The notes beneath the pieces are model-generated. The model worked only from the letters and a program-made list of their open reading frames with translations, did no database searches and was not told the DNA's origin. From an uncultured Ruminococcus sp. (GTDB taxonomy: Bacteria; Bacillota; Clostridia; Oscillospirales; Ruminococcaceae), in NCBI GenBank assembly GCA_900545345.1, contig UQYQ01000003.1:62001-126000 (forward strand): a stretch of DNA of 64,000 nt. Direction: 5' to 3'. Numbering within the stretch: position 1 is the stretch's first letter; each line of letters begins with the position of its first letter. Below, one piece after another: positions 1 to 9,596 of this stretch. The position numbers were made by a program, and so were the translations under genes.

Positions 1-2
1 GT

Positions 3-152
<150 letters not shown>

Positions 153-165
153 ATATGTACTTACT

Positions 166-195
166 GACGGACGGGATTTCCCGTCCGTTTTTTGT
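166..195 (+). terminator. Intrinsic terminator after the gltA-like gene
   Basis: Eight-base-pair GC-rich stem (cggacggg / cccgtccg) with a four-base loop, followed by a run of seven T. Confidence 0.9.
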
Positions 196-223
196 TGCAC
201 TTTATCTTTACTTATGATATTAT
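195..223 (+). promoter_or_regulatory. Sigma-A promoter for the arabinofuranosidase gene
   Basis: TTGCAC, 17-base spacer, TATTAT preceded by TG (extended -10). It lies directly after the upstream terminator and about 30 bases before the start codon. Confidence 0.65.
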
Positions 224-249
224 GAAAGCAGCAAAAAAGGTTGAGGTGA

Positions 250-1746
<1,497 letters not shown>

Positions 1747-1758
1747 GTAATAAACAAT

Positions 1759-1795
1759 AAAACTCCCAACTGTAATAACAGTCGGGAGTTTTTAT
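1759..1795. terminator. Bidirectional terminator between abfA and the cytidylate-kinase-like gene
   Basis: Stem of about 12 pairs (aactcccaactg / cagtcgggagtt), A-rich on one side and T-rich on the other. The single mismatch becomes a G-U pair when read on the minus strand, so it serves both convergent genes. Confidence 0.85.
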
Positions 1796-1803
1796 TTATG
1801 AGA

Positions 1804-2409
1804 TTAGTTATTTTGTTCTTTTGTTCTTACACGAATGTAATTTTCAAGTAAGTCGACAGTTGCGTCTATTCCCTGCTTGCTGGAATTTATAGTCATATCA
1901 TAGCTTCTTGAGTCACCCCATTTGTTTGAAAAATAGTAGTTGTGATATGATTTACGCTTTTTATCATGTCTGTACATAACTGCCTTTGCTTTGCTTATTG
2001 ATATGTCACGGTCCTTGCTGATACGTTCCGCTTTAACATCTTCATCACCGAGAATGAAGATTGAAATAAATCCGTCATATTCTTTAAGAACCACCTCTGA
2101 ACAGCGTCCTACTACAACAAAGGATTCTCCGCTGCCGGCTTTTGCTTTTAGGTAATCGAACTGCATATTTGCCACAACTTCTTCAAGTGAGTTCGAAAAT
2201 CCACGTACAGTCCTTGAAAACAGAGGATTTTTCGGAGCTTCATCATATTTGTGAAGAGTATCAGCGTCAACATTCTTTTCGTTTGCAATTTCGTCTAGAA
2301 TTTTTCTGTCATAGAACGGAAGTGAAAAACGCTCTGCAAGCTTTCGTGCTATTTCGTGTCCTCCGCTGCCGTATTCCCGTCCGATTGAAATGATAACCTG
2401 TTTTGCCAT
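1804..2409 (-). CDS. Cytidylate kinase-like family protein
   Basis: A 201-residue P-loop kinase-like protein. It opens with a variant Walker A region, SIGREYGSGGHEIARKLA, typical of the cytidylate-kinase-like family found widely in Clostridia beside true Cmk. It probably phosphorylates a nucleoside monophosphate or a related substrate, but the real substrate of this subfamily is not established. It is the last gene before the shared terminator. The minus-strand gene upstream is an anion transporter 44 bases away; a joint transcript is possible. Confidence 0.8.
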   Translation of the reverse strand: MAKQVIISIGREYGSGGHEIARKLAERFSLPFYDRKILDEIANEKNVDADTLHKYDEAPKNPLFSRTVRGFSNSLEEVVANMQFDYLKAKAGSGESFVVVGRCSEVVLKEYDGFISIFILGDEDVKAERISKDRDISISKAKAVMYRHDKKRKSYHNYYFSNKWGDSRSYDMTINSSKQGIDATVDLLENYIRVRTKEQNN

Positions 2410-2453
2410 AACTTCCTCCTTTAATACCTAGCAATGTTGATTATATGCTGACA

Positions 2454-3806
2454 TCATAAATACACTGCGAAGATGTAAACTGTGCTTATAATGAGAACAA
2501 GTGCTGTGGCGGGAACTACCTTCTTGCAGTATTTTCCCCAGCTGATAGGGTGACCTGCATTTGCAGCTGCCGATGTTCCTACTACATTTGCAGACGCACC
2601 GATTGGGGTTGCACTTCCGCCGATATCCGTTCCCATTGACAGTGCCCACGAAAGAACTTCAAGATTAACACCCGGTGTGGTTGCGGCAAGTGACCTTATG
2701 ACAGGTATCATGGTAGCTGCAAAAGGAATATTATCTACAAACGCACTGGCGATTGCAGAAATCCAAATGATTATTGCAACCATAAGCATAATATTTCCGC
2801 CGCATATTTTTTCAATAAATCCTGCCAATACCTCCAGCGTGCCTGTTTGCTCCAGACCGCCGACTACAACGAAAAGTCCGATGAAGAAAAGCAAAGTTTT
2901 GTAATCAACCTTTTTCAAAAGTTCAAGAGCATGCTTACCTGAGGTTATAAGTGTAATTGCTGCAATAAACACGCCGATAAACGCCACGGTGAGTCCTGTG
3001 CTTGCGTGAGAAATAAGCAGAACAACTGCAACAAGAAAAATTAAGGTGCTTATAATAAATCCTTTTTTATCTGTGATTGCACTTTCAGGTAAAGGAAGAT
3101 TTGAGAAATCAACAGTTTTATTTTCAACTTTCAGTTCTTTACGATAAGCAAAATAAAAGTATATTACTATAAATATTAGTGAAATTAAAGCAATTATACC
3201 TGTGTTTGTTATGAAATCAAAGAACGAATAGCCTAAAGATGTACCGATAATAATGTTAGGAGGGTCACCGCACATTGTTGCTGAACCGCCTAAATTTGCA
3301 CAGAAGATTTCTGACAGGATCATCGGTACCGGCGTAAAGCCAAGAAGCCGTGAAAGTTCGATTGTAACTGATGCAAGGAACAAAATTACCGTAATGCTGT
3401 CAATAAACATTGCAAGTACAAATGACATAAGCATAAACACTATAAATATAGGTATAGTTTTGTAGTGTACGAGCTTTGCAAGTCTCATGCACAGCCATCT
3501 GAAAAAGCCCACTCGTGCCATGCCTTCAACCATTATCATCATTCCGGCAATAAAAATAATTGTTGCCCAGTTAATACCGCTTGAAGCCTCACTCTCGCTT
3601 CCTGCGGTATGCCAGAAGTCAAGTGTGAATATTGTTTTGAGATTTAAAGTTTCTGTTACTGCGTTTATATCTCTCATGCAAACGCCGAATACAAAAATCA
3701 ATGTCATTAATCCGCAGCCGAGCGTTATGTACTGGCGTTCGATTTTATCGGTTACAATCAGCAGGAACATTGCTGCGAAAATAACAACTGCCACTATTTG
3801 TGCCAT
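2454..3806 (-). CDS. ArsB/NhaD-type (SLC13-like) anion transporter
   Basis: About 450 residues with 10-12 hydrophobic segments and two inverted halves, the fold of the ion-transporter superfamily (citrate/arsenite/Na+-H+ NhaD). Repeat motifs include GGSATMCGDPPNIIIG in the first half and GGSATPIGASANVVG in the second, the paired substrate-binding hairpins. The substrate cannot be read from sequence. I use the ATG at 3806 because AAGGGGAT lies seven bases upstream; a TTG 21 bases further upstream is in frame but has no ribosome site. Confidence 0.88.
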   Translation of the reverse strand: MAQIVAVVIFAAMFLLIVTDKIERQYITLGCGLMTLIFVFGVCMRDINAVTETLNLKTIFTLDFWHTAGSESEASSGINWATIIFIAGMMIMVEGMARVGFFRWLCMRLAKLVHYKTIPIFIVFMLMSFVLAMFIDSITVILFLASVTIELSRLLGFTPVPMILSEIFCANLGGSATMCGDPPNIIIGTSLGYSFFDFITNTGIIALISLIFIVIYFYFAYRKELKVENKTVDFSNLPLPESAITDKKGFIISTLIFLVAVVLLISHASTGLTVAFIGVFIAAITLITSGKHALELLKKVDYKTLLFFIGLFVVVGGLEQTGTLEVLAGFIEKICGGNIMLMVAIIIWISAIASAFVDNIPFAATMIPVIRSLAATTPGVNLEVLSWALSMGTDIGGSATPIGASANVVGTSAAANAGHPISWGKYCKKVVPATALVLIISTVYIFAVYL

Positions 3807-4161
3807 TAAAATATCCCCTTTCGGCAATGCCGTGACCGCATTGCTTTAAAAAATAGTATAAGAGTATTCTAATTATACTTAAGTAGAATTAAAACATTCT
3901 TTTCAGCGTTTTTTATTATATAAGTTTGTTATTTTTTTGTCAATCATAAAAAGTTATTTTTTTGTTAAAAAATATTGCAAGAAATTTTTCCGTATGATAA
4001 AATTAAATTAAAAAATAATTTGTTAGGAACATATTGTGAAAAATACTTTTTTTTCAATTTTTAAACCTGTAAGAAAAAAGTATACTGACAGTTCCTATAC
4101 TATGACCGAACCGGATTTCACAGAAAGGAGACCTTTGTTATATAAAGGCATGGTGAGTATA
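3807..4161. other. Intergenic region, divergent promoters of the transporter and uvrC
   Basis: AT-rich and without coding sequence I can support. An in-frame extension of uvrC back to a GTG at 4036 exists but lacks a ribosome site and family similarity. The uvrC promoter and a start-site hairpin cassette lie inside. Confidence 0.7.
3975..4003 (+). promoter_or_regulatory. Sigma-A promoter for uvrC
   Basis: TTGCAA, 17-base spacer, TAAAAT preceded by TG. It predicts a leader of about 150 bases. Confidence 0.65.
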
Positions 4162-4164
4162 ATG
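4125..4164 (+). promoter_or_regulatory. SD-hairpin-ATG start cassette at uvrC
   Basis: AAGGAG, then a hairpin (ccttt / aaagg), then ATGGTGAGTATAATG with two in-frame ATG codons. The same layout precedes tsaE and the MATE gene at 30.2 kb. A folded hairpin would bring the ribosome site next to the first ATG (4150). Confidence 0.55.
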
Positions 4165-6009
4165 AAAGTCACTGAAAATGAAAATAAAAGACTTCCTTTT
4201 TTGAGAGATAAAACAGCTAAGCTTACCCTTTCACCGGGATGTTACATTATGAAAAATGAGAAGGGCAAAATTATATATATCGGAAAAGCAAAATCTTTAA
4301 GAAAGCGTGTTACAAGTTATTTCCGTGCTTCTGCTGATCATCTCCCGAAAGTGGCAAAAATGGTATCACAGGTTTATGATTATGATTTCATTGTTACTGA
4401 CAGTGAATTTGAAGCTCTTGTTTTAGAATGCTCTCTTATCAAACAAAATATGCCGAGATATAATATTTTGTTAAAAGATGATAAAGGATACAGCTATATA
4501 AAGATCACTAATGAGGAGTTTCCCAGGATTTCCGCTGCTCTTCAAAAAGACGATGATAACGCTGTTTATATAGGTCCGTATACAAGCAGTTATGCAGTGA
4601 AGCAAGCTGTTGAAGAAGCAAATAAGGTTTTTAAGCTTCCTACTTGTCACAAGGTGTTTCCGAGAGATTTCAGAAAGGGAAGACCTTGTCTTAATCATCA
4701 TATTAATAAGTGTATGGGACTTTGTTTGGGAAAAATTACTAAAGAAGATTACCGTGAAATAATAAATCAGGCTGTGGATTACATGAAAAACGGTTCTGTC
4801 AAGTCGGTTGAAATATTAACCGAGCTTATGGAAAAGGCTTCTGAAGAGCTTGATTTCGAGCAGGCTGCCAAGCTTAGGGACAGAATACGGGCAATTGAGA
4901 AGATTTCGCAAAATCAGAAAATAATTGATGAGAGTATGAAAGATGCCGATATAATTGCACTTGCTGAAAATGTTGAAATTGCATGTGCAAGCGTTTTGAT
5001 GTATCGGGGGGGAAGACTGTTCGATAAGGTTAGTTTTATGCTCGGTGAAATAGAAGATACCAAAAAAATGCGTGAGGACTTCTTATATAGGTATTATGCA
5101 GATAAGGCTGACATTCCTAAAAATGTGTTCTTAGACGGTGAGCCGGAGGATATTGAGCTCTTAGAGAGATTTCTGCGTGAAAAATCAAACAGAGCAGTTC
5201 AGGTTAAAATTCCGCAGCGTGGAAATATGCTTAGAATTGTTGAAATGGCACGGGCTAATGCCGGTGAACAGATTTCAATAAAGATAGGCAGAACAGGTAA
5301 AGAAGTATTAGCTTTAGATGAATTGTCAAAGCTTTTAGGACTTGCAAACCCTCCTAAATATATCGAATGTTATGATATTTCAAATCTTGCGTCTTCTAAT
5401 ATGGTTGCCGGAATGGTTGTTTTTAAAAATGCAAGACCGTTTAAGAAAAACTATAAGAAATTCACTATCAAAACAGTCTTTGAACAAAACGATTATGCTT
5501 GTATGCAAGAGGTTATTGAACGGCGTATAAAAAGATATTTAAGTGATGATGAAACTGATGAGGGTTTTAAAACACTTCCTGATTTAATATTTTTGGACGG
5601 CGGAAAAGGTCATGTGAATGCTGTAAGTACAGTTTTGGAAAAGTATCAACTTGATATTCCTCTTTATGGATTGGTAAAGGACTCAAAACACCGCACAAGA
5701 GCCATTGCTACAGGCGGGGGAGAGATAAGCGTTTCCCAAATGAAATCGGCTTTCAATCTTATTACCCGTATTCAGGACGAGGTGCATCGGTACGCTATCA
5801 CTTTTCAATCTGCTAAGCATAAAAAGAATACTTATCAGCTTGAGCTTACTAAGGTAAGGGGAATAGGTGAAGCAAAAGCAAAAAGGCTTATTATGCATTT
5901 CAAAACCAAAGAGGCTTTGAAAAATGCTTCACTTGCAGAAATAAAATCGGTTATTGGCGGAAATGAACAGCAGCTTGCAGAACTCAAAAATATAATAGAA
6001 AACATGTAG
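4162..6009 (+). CDS. uvrC: UvrABC nucleotide-excision repair endonuclease subunit C
   Basis: UvrC makes the dual incisions around bulky lesions after UvrA/UvrB loading. The order is canonical: GIY-YIG nuclease near the N-terminus (GCYIMKNEKGKIIYIGKAKSL), a UVR helix pair that binds UvrB (EELDFEQAAKLRDRIRAIEK), the UvrC RNase-H-like nuclease domain (FLDGGKGHVNAV), and a C-terminal helix-hairpin-helix (LTKVRGIGEAKAKRLI). From 4162 the protein is 615 residues, the family norm. ATG 4150 is the other credible start, because the hairpin cassette would place AAGGAG beside it. The in-frame GTG at 4036 is unlikely. Confidence 0.95.
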   Translation: MKVTENENKRLPFLRDKTAKLTLSPGCYIMKNEKGKIIYIGKAKSLRKRVTSYFRASADHLPKVAKMVSQVYDYDFIVTDSEFEALVLECSLIKQNMPRYNILLKDDKGYSYIKITNEEFPRISAALQKDDDNAVYIGPYTSSYAVKQAVEEANKVFKLPTCHKVFPRDFRKGRPCLNHHINKCMGLCLGKITKEDYREIINQAVDYMKNGSVKSVEILTELMEKASEELDFEQAAKLRDRIRAIEKISQNQKIIDESMKDADIIALAENVEIACASVLMYRGGRLFDKVSFMLGEIEDTKKMREDFLYRYYADKADIPKNVFLDGEPEDIELLERFLREKSNRAVQVKIPQRGNMLRIVEMARANAGEQISIKIGRTGKEVLALDELSKLLGLANPPKYIECYDISNLASSNMVAGMVVFKNARPFKKNYKKFTIKTVFEQNDYACMQEVIERRIKRYLSDDETDEGFKTLPDLIFLDGGKGHVNAVSTVLEKYQLDIPLYGLVKDSKHRTRAIATGGGEISVSQMKSAFNLITRIQDEVHRYAITFQSAKHKKNTYQLELTKVRGIGEAKAKRLIMHFKTKEALKNASLAEIKSVIGGNEQQLAELKNIIENM

Positions 6010-6056
6010 GCGGCGAGCCGCCGCAGGCCCTCTGCCTTTTGGCAGACAGATAAACA

Positions 6057-6097
6057 AAAAACAGGTGGCGGACATTGGTCCGTCACCTGTTTTAGTT
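6057..6097. terminator. Bidirectional terminator after uvrC
   Basis: A 16-pair stem (aaaacaggtg... / ...cacctgtttt) with one G-U pair and loop attg. T-rich on the plus side, A-rich before it. Between the uvrC stop and this stem are two more small palindromes (ggcggcgagccgcc; tctgccttttggcaga). Confidence 0.85.
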
Positions 6098-6103
6098 TTA
6101 ATA

Positions 6104-6370
6104 TTATTCATCCGAGTTTTTTTCAGCTTCTTCGGCAATCTCTTCTGCTACGATTTCAGCGGCTTCGTCAACAACGGCTTCTTCAGCAGCTTTTTCTATT
6201 GCTTCGTTAGCAGTTTCCTCATCAGGATAACAGCATTCATCACAGAAGCACTCGTCGAATTCTTCCTCGTATTCATACTCTTCCATTTCTTTTTTCTTTT
6301 TGTATGCAAATACAGCGGCTACTGCACCTGCAATTGCAGAAATACCAAGTATAGCTTTTAATTTACCCAT
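6104..6370 (-). CDS. Small membrane-anchored acidic protein, function unknown
   Basis: 88 residues: an N-terminal hydrophobic helix with several alanines and glycines (about 5-20), a lysine cluster (YKKKKE), a cysteine-containing segment (ECFCDECC) and a long Glu/Ala-rich tail predicted to be helical. I do not recognise a family. The start is the ATG at 6370, behind GGAG; an upstream in-frame codon lacks a ribosome site. The four cysteines could bind a metal, but that is speculation. Confidence 0.7.
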   Translation of the reverse strand: MGKLKAILGISAIAGAVAAVFAYKKKKEMEEYEYEEEFDECFCDECCYPDEETANEAIEKAAEEAVVDEAAEIVAEEIAEEAEKNSDE

Positions 6371-6529
6371 TACTGTACACTCCTTTTGTTTATTTATAAT
6401 AAATTGCAACTAAATTATAGCATGTTTTTTTAACATTTTCAAGAACTTTTATAAGTTTAATTTGTATATTTCAGATTATTCAAAGATAACTAAAATATTA
6501 CAATTATACTAGTATTATTTTTGAATATA

Positions 6530-7264
6530 TTACATGTTTCCTGTAAGAGCCATAATAATGCTTATAGCACTTACAGGAGCTGTTTCACATCTTAAAATAC
6601 GCTTTCCCATGCTTATTGTTCTTATGCCGAGTGATTCACAAACTTCTATTTCCTTTTCATCAAATCCTCCTTCGCTTCCGATAAAAAGACCGATATTCTT
6701 GTTTTTAAAGTCGTTTGGGTTGATGATACATGAAAACGGAATTCCGCCTTTTTCATAACAAACAAATGAAAAGTCGTGTTTGCTAAGCTCTGAAACAGCA
6801 CTTTTAAAATCTAGTATATCATATATTTCGGGAATTATTCCTCTTCCTGATTGTTTAGCGGCTTCAAGAGCAATTTTATTTAATCTCTCTTTCTTTTTTG
6901 AAAAGCTTTTTTTATCAGGTCGGGAAATACATCTTGAGGTAATGACAGGAACAATTTTCGCTGCTCCGAGTTCAACGGCTTTTTGAGTTATAAATTCAAG
7001 CTTATCAAGCTTTGGCATTGCCTGGTATAACACAAGGTTAATATTCGCTTCTGATTGTATAGGCGTCTGTGACATAATTTCACAAATAACTTCTGAATCA
7101 TTTATGGTAAGAATTTTAGTTGTATAATCTATTTTATTACAGCACAAAATAAGTTCATCTCCGATTTTCATTCTAAGAGATCGTCCTATATGAACAGCAT
7201 CATTCCCGGAAACGGTTATATAATTGCTGTTGATATTTTCTTCTTTAACAAAAAATCTGGGCAT
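6530..7264 (-). CDS. rsmE: 16S rRNA (uracil-1498-N3)-methyltransferase
   Basis: SPOUT-class methyltransferase that methylates U1498 of 16S rRNA using SAM. The 244 residues show an N-terminal PUA-like part (MPRFFVKEENI..., RSLRMKIGDELILC) and the knotted C-terminal SAM site (LFIGSEGGFDEKEIE..., ISMGKRILRCETAPVSAI). The start at 7264 follows AAAGGA; a longer reading frame to 7294 lacks support. It is apparently monocistronic, with a TTGACA-type promoter upstream. Confidence 0.93.
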   Translation of the reverse strand: MPRFFVKEENINSNYITVSGNDAVHIGRSLRMKIGDELILCCNKIDYTTKILTINDSEVICEIMSQTPIQSEANINLVLYQAMPKLDKLEFITQKAVELGAAKIVPVITSRCISRPDKKSFSKKKERLNKIALEAAKQSGRGIIPEIYDILDFKSAVSELSKHDFSFVCYEKGGIPFSCIINPNDFKNKNIGLFIGSEGGFDEKEIEVCESLGIRTISMGKRILRCETAPVSAISIIMALTGNM

Positions 7265-7303
7265 TTTGAAATTCCTTTCGCAAATAATTAACAATGATAA
7301 AAT

Positions 7304-7331
7304 ATTTTAAACAAAAAGTTAAATGTGTCAA
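7304..7331 (-). promoter_or_regulatory. Minus-strand promoter for rsmE
   Basis: TTGACA, 16-base spacer, TAAAAT read on the minus strand, about 40 bases before the rsmE ATG. Confidence 0.55.
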
Positions 7332-7337
7332 AAACGG

Positions 7338-7366
7338 TTGTATTTAATTTGATAATGTGATATAAT
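7338..7366 (+). promoter_or_regulatory. Extended -10 promoter upstream of the hairpin array
   Basis: TTGTAT, 17-base spacer, TGATATAAT. It points toward the tandem hairpins, not a coding gene, and back-to-back with the rsmE promoter. Confidence 0.55.
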
Positions 7367-7372
7367 AATCAT

Positions 7373-7652
7373 AATAAAAAAATTATTCATGTTTCATGTT
7401 TTAAAGTATAGCATATTTGTACAGTGCAGGCAAGCTTATGAAAAATTTCATAAAAATTACAAAATATTGTAACAGTATCAACACATATATTTTGTAATAT
7501 ATGCTAAAGAACTTATTTTGGTATGTAGGCTTTTACCCCAAGCCTTCATATATATAGTTTGAAATTTTTTTCAAACTTCTCCCCTATAATTTTTTTGTGA
7601 TTTGGTTTTACCAAACACGGCTCCTATCTTTCAAAAGATAGGAGTTTCTTTT
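7373..7652 (+). ncRNA. Candidate structured small RNA upstream of pfkA
   Basis: A stretch of about 280 bases with no supportable reading frame, flanked by its own promoter and an intrinsic terminator. It contains a series of perfect small hairpins: catatat/atatatg, aggctt/aagcct, agtttgaa/ttcaaact, tttggt/accaaa and the terminator stem ctcctatctt/aagataggag, plus weaker ones near 7430-7480. pfkA has its own promoter after the terminator, so this transcript ends before pfkA. I found no match to 6S, RNase P, SRP or T-box motifs by eye. Confidence 0.4.
7619..7652 (+). terminator. Intrinsic terminator of the candidate small RNA
   Basis: A ten-pair stem ctcctatctt/aagataggag with loop tcaa (positions about 7621-7644), then a T-rich tail. 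It lies before, not after, the pfkA promoter. Confidence 0.85.
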
Positions 7653-7661
7653 TTATAAGTT

Positions 7662-7690
7662 TTGCAAAAACAAATTATTTGTGTTATACT
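7662..7690 (+). promoter_or_regulatory. Sigma-A promoter for pfkA
   Basis: TTGCAA, 17-base spacer, TATACT, about 50 bases before the start codon. Confidence 0.7.
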
Positions 7691-7739
7691 TATATCAATA
7701 AAATTTTATACAAAATAAAAAACATACAGGAGAAGGATA

Positions 7740-8822
7740 ATGGCTAGAAAAATTGGTATTTTGACAAGCGGAGGAGATTGCCCCGGACTTAATGCGACTA
7801 TCAGGGGAGTAGCGAAGGCATGTTATCAGAAATTCGGTAAAGACGGTGTTGAGATTATCGGCATTCAGGACGGATATTCAGGGCTTATAAACAATCAGTG
7901 CAAGGAAATGTCACCGTCTGATTTTTCGGGTATCCTTACTCAGGGCGGAACAATTTTCGGAACAAAGAGAACACCTTATAAAATGATGCAGGTAATCGAA
8001 GAAGATAACATAAATAAAGTAAAGTGCATGAAGCAGACATATAAAAAACAAAAGCTCGATTGCCTTCTGACTTTAGGAGGAAACGGAACACACAAAACCG
8101 CAAATCTTTTGTCAGGTGAAGGGCTTAATGTTATAGGACTTCCTAAAACTATTGATAATGATATATGGGGGACAGATGTTACATTCGGATTTCATTCGGC
8201 AGTTGATATTGCAACCGATGTTATAGACAGACTGCATACGACTGCAAATTCACACGGTCGTATTCTTGTTGTTGAGATTATGGGTAATAAAGCAGGCTGG
8301 CTCACACTTTATTCGGGTATAGCCGGAGGAGCGGATATAATTGTAATTCCCGAGATTCCTTATGATATAAAGAAGATTTGCAAGGCTGTTGAAAAGCGTG
8401 CAAATAACGGAAGTGCTTTTTCGATTTTAGCTGTTGCCGAAGGTGCTTTTGATTTTGAAGAAGCTAAGCTGAAGAAAAAAGAGCGTGCGAGAAGAAGAGC
8501 AGAAGCCGGAGAAACAACTGCTACTAACAGAATAGCAAGAGAAATTGAAAAGAATACCGGATTTGAAACGCGGGTTTGTGTTCCGGGACATATGCTGAGA
8601 GGCGGAAGTCCTTCGGCATATGACAGAATTCTTGCCACAAAATTCGGCTGTCATGCTGCTAATTTAATCGAGCAGGAAAAGTATGGTTTTGCTGTTGCGA
8701 TGAAAAATAATATTATTACTGAAAATAAGCTTGAAGATATTGCAGGGAAAACCAAGTTCGTTCCTGTTGACAGTCAGTTGGTTAAGACTGCGAAAGATAT
8801 AGGAATATCTTTCGGTGATTAG
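7740..8822 (+). CDS. pfkA: 6-phosphofructokinase, mixed-substrate type
   Basis: Commits fructose 6-phosphate to glycolysis by phosphorylation at C1. The 360-residue protein starts with KIGILTSGGDCPGLNA and has the catalytic PKTIDNDIWGTD segment and RGGSPSAYDR. Two donor-site positions disagree with the simple rule. GGNGT has the glycine usual in ATP enzymes, while PKTIDND has the lysine usual in pyrophosphate enzymes, a combination found in the mixed-substrate group III. Donor use (ATP or PPi) therefore cannot be assigned. Aldolase lies two genes downstream. Confidence 0.93.
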   Translation: MARKIGILTSGGDCPGLNATIRGVAKACYQKFGKDGVEIIGIQDGYSGLINNQCKEMSPSDFSGILTQGGTIFGTKRTPYKMMQVIEEDNINKVKCMKQTYKKQKLDCLLTLGGNGTHKTANLLSGEGLNVIGLPKTIDNDIWGTDVTFGFHSAVDIATDVIDRLHTTANSHGRILVVEIMGNKAGWLTLYSGIAGGADIIVIPEIPYDIKKICKAVEKRANNGSAFSILAVAEGAFDFEEAKLKKKERARRRAEAGETTATNRIAREIEKNTGFETRVCVPGHMLRGGSPSAYDRILATKFGCHAANLIEQEKYGFAVAMKNNIITENKLEDIAGKTKFVPVDSQLVKTAKDIGISFGD

Positions 8823-8887
8823 CATTGGTGTTAAGTTATCTGTTACTTAATATTGTAATATTGTTTTTAAGTGAAGGTATCAAATAA

Positions 8888-9466
8888 ATGACCAGAAATG
8901 AATTTTATGAATTTATGAATAAGCCGATTCCTAATAAAAGCTTAAAAATGTATTTAAGCTGGGCGGCGATAATAGTTATGATATTATTTATCGGGATAAC
9001 TATATTTTTAATTATTGACGATGCGTATAAAGAAATATATCATCCGTACGGACCGTATGATATTTCACCGATATCGGAAGAATATTTTAACACAGATAAA
9101 GCCGATAATATAAAGAATAATAAAGGTACATTGAAAATAGATTCGTATCAAGGGGATTTTAATAAGATAGCTATTCCCGATGAGATAAACAACAAAAAGG
9201 TTACTGAAATCGAAAAGTTTTCATTTATATCAGATAAGACATTAAATGAAGTGTATATACCGAGCGGTGTTACATATATAGGTAACATGTCTTTTTATGA
9301 CTGCAGTAATCTGACCATGGCTTATATTCCCGAAACTGTGACCAAAATCGGCGGATGGGCTTTTTCGGGAACAAACAGTGATTTTAAGATATGTGCAAAA
9401 AAGAATTCTTATGCAGAGAAATACTGTAAAGACAGAGGAATCAAATTTGAAGCGGTAGATTTTTAA
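8888..9466 (+). CDS. Membrane-anchored leucine-rich-repeat protein (BspA-like)
   Basis: 192 residues: a short cytoplasmic N-terminus, one transmembrane helix (about residues 25-45), a linker, then two to three BspA-type leucine-rich repeats (VTEIEKFSFISDKTLNEVYI; VTYIGNMSFYDCSNLTMAYI; VTKIGGWAF). This repeat class is common in cell-surface proteins of gut Clostridia. The C-terminal part would face outward. No ligand can be inferred. It sits 65 bases after pfkA and may be co-transcribed. GAAGGT precedes the ATG. Confidence 0.8.
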   Translation: MTRNEFYEFMNKPIPNKSLKMYLSWAAIIVMILFIGITIFLIIDDAYKEIYHPYGPYDISPISEEYFNTDKADNIKNNKGTLKIDSYQGDFNKIAIPDEINNKKVTEIEKFSFISDKTLNEVYIPSGVTYIGNMSFYDCSNLTMAYIPETVTKIGGWAFSGTNSDFKICAKKNSYAEKYCKDRGIKFEAVDF

Positions 9467-9526
9467 AAAATAATCTGTATAGTTTTTATGCATTGTTACT
9501 TAACTGTAAAAAATATAACATTATAT

Positions 9527-9555
9527 TTGCATTTTTTTCTGCAATAATGTATAAT
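9527..9555 (+). promoter_or_regulatory. Sigma-A promoter for fba
   Basis: TTGCAT, 17-base spacer, TATAAT, 41 bases upstream of the start codon. Confidence 0.7.
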
Positions 9556-9596
9556 ATTAAGGTAATAAAAAATATTTTTATGGAGGTACAATATTT

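Noticed and set aside
2142..3849. Several long plus-strand reading frames opposite the kinase-like and transporter genes
   Set aside because: They are shadows of minus-strand genes that have clear family motifs and ribosome sites.
4036..4161. N-terminal extension of UvrC from a GTG at 4036
   Set aside because: No ribosome site, Phe/Lys-rich sequence without family similarity, and the product would exceed the usual length.
7373..7652. Hairpin array read as 6S RNA, T-box or a pfkA riboswitch
   Set aside because: It lacks the long rod with central bubble of 6S and the T-box sequence, and the terminator precedes a separate pfkA promoter. Kept only as an unnamed RNA candidate.
8360..8654. Minus-strand reading frames opposite pfkA
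   Set aside because: They overlap a well-supported gene, have no ribosome site and only low-complexity Ser/Phe-rich products.
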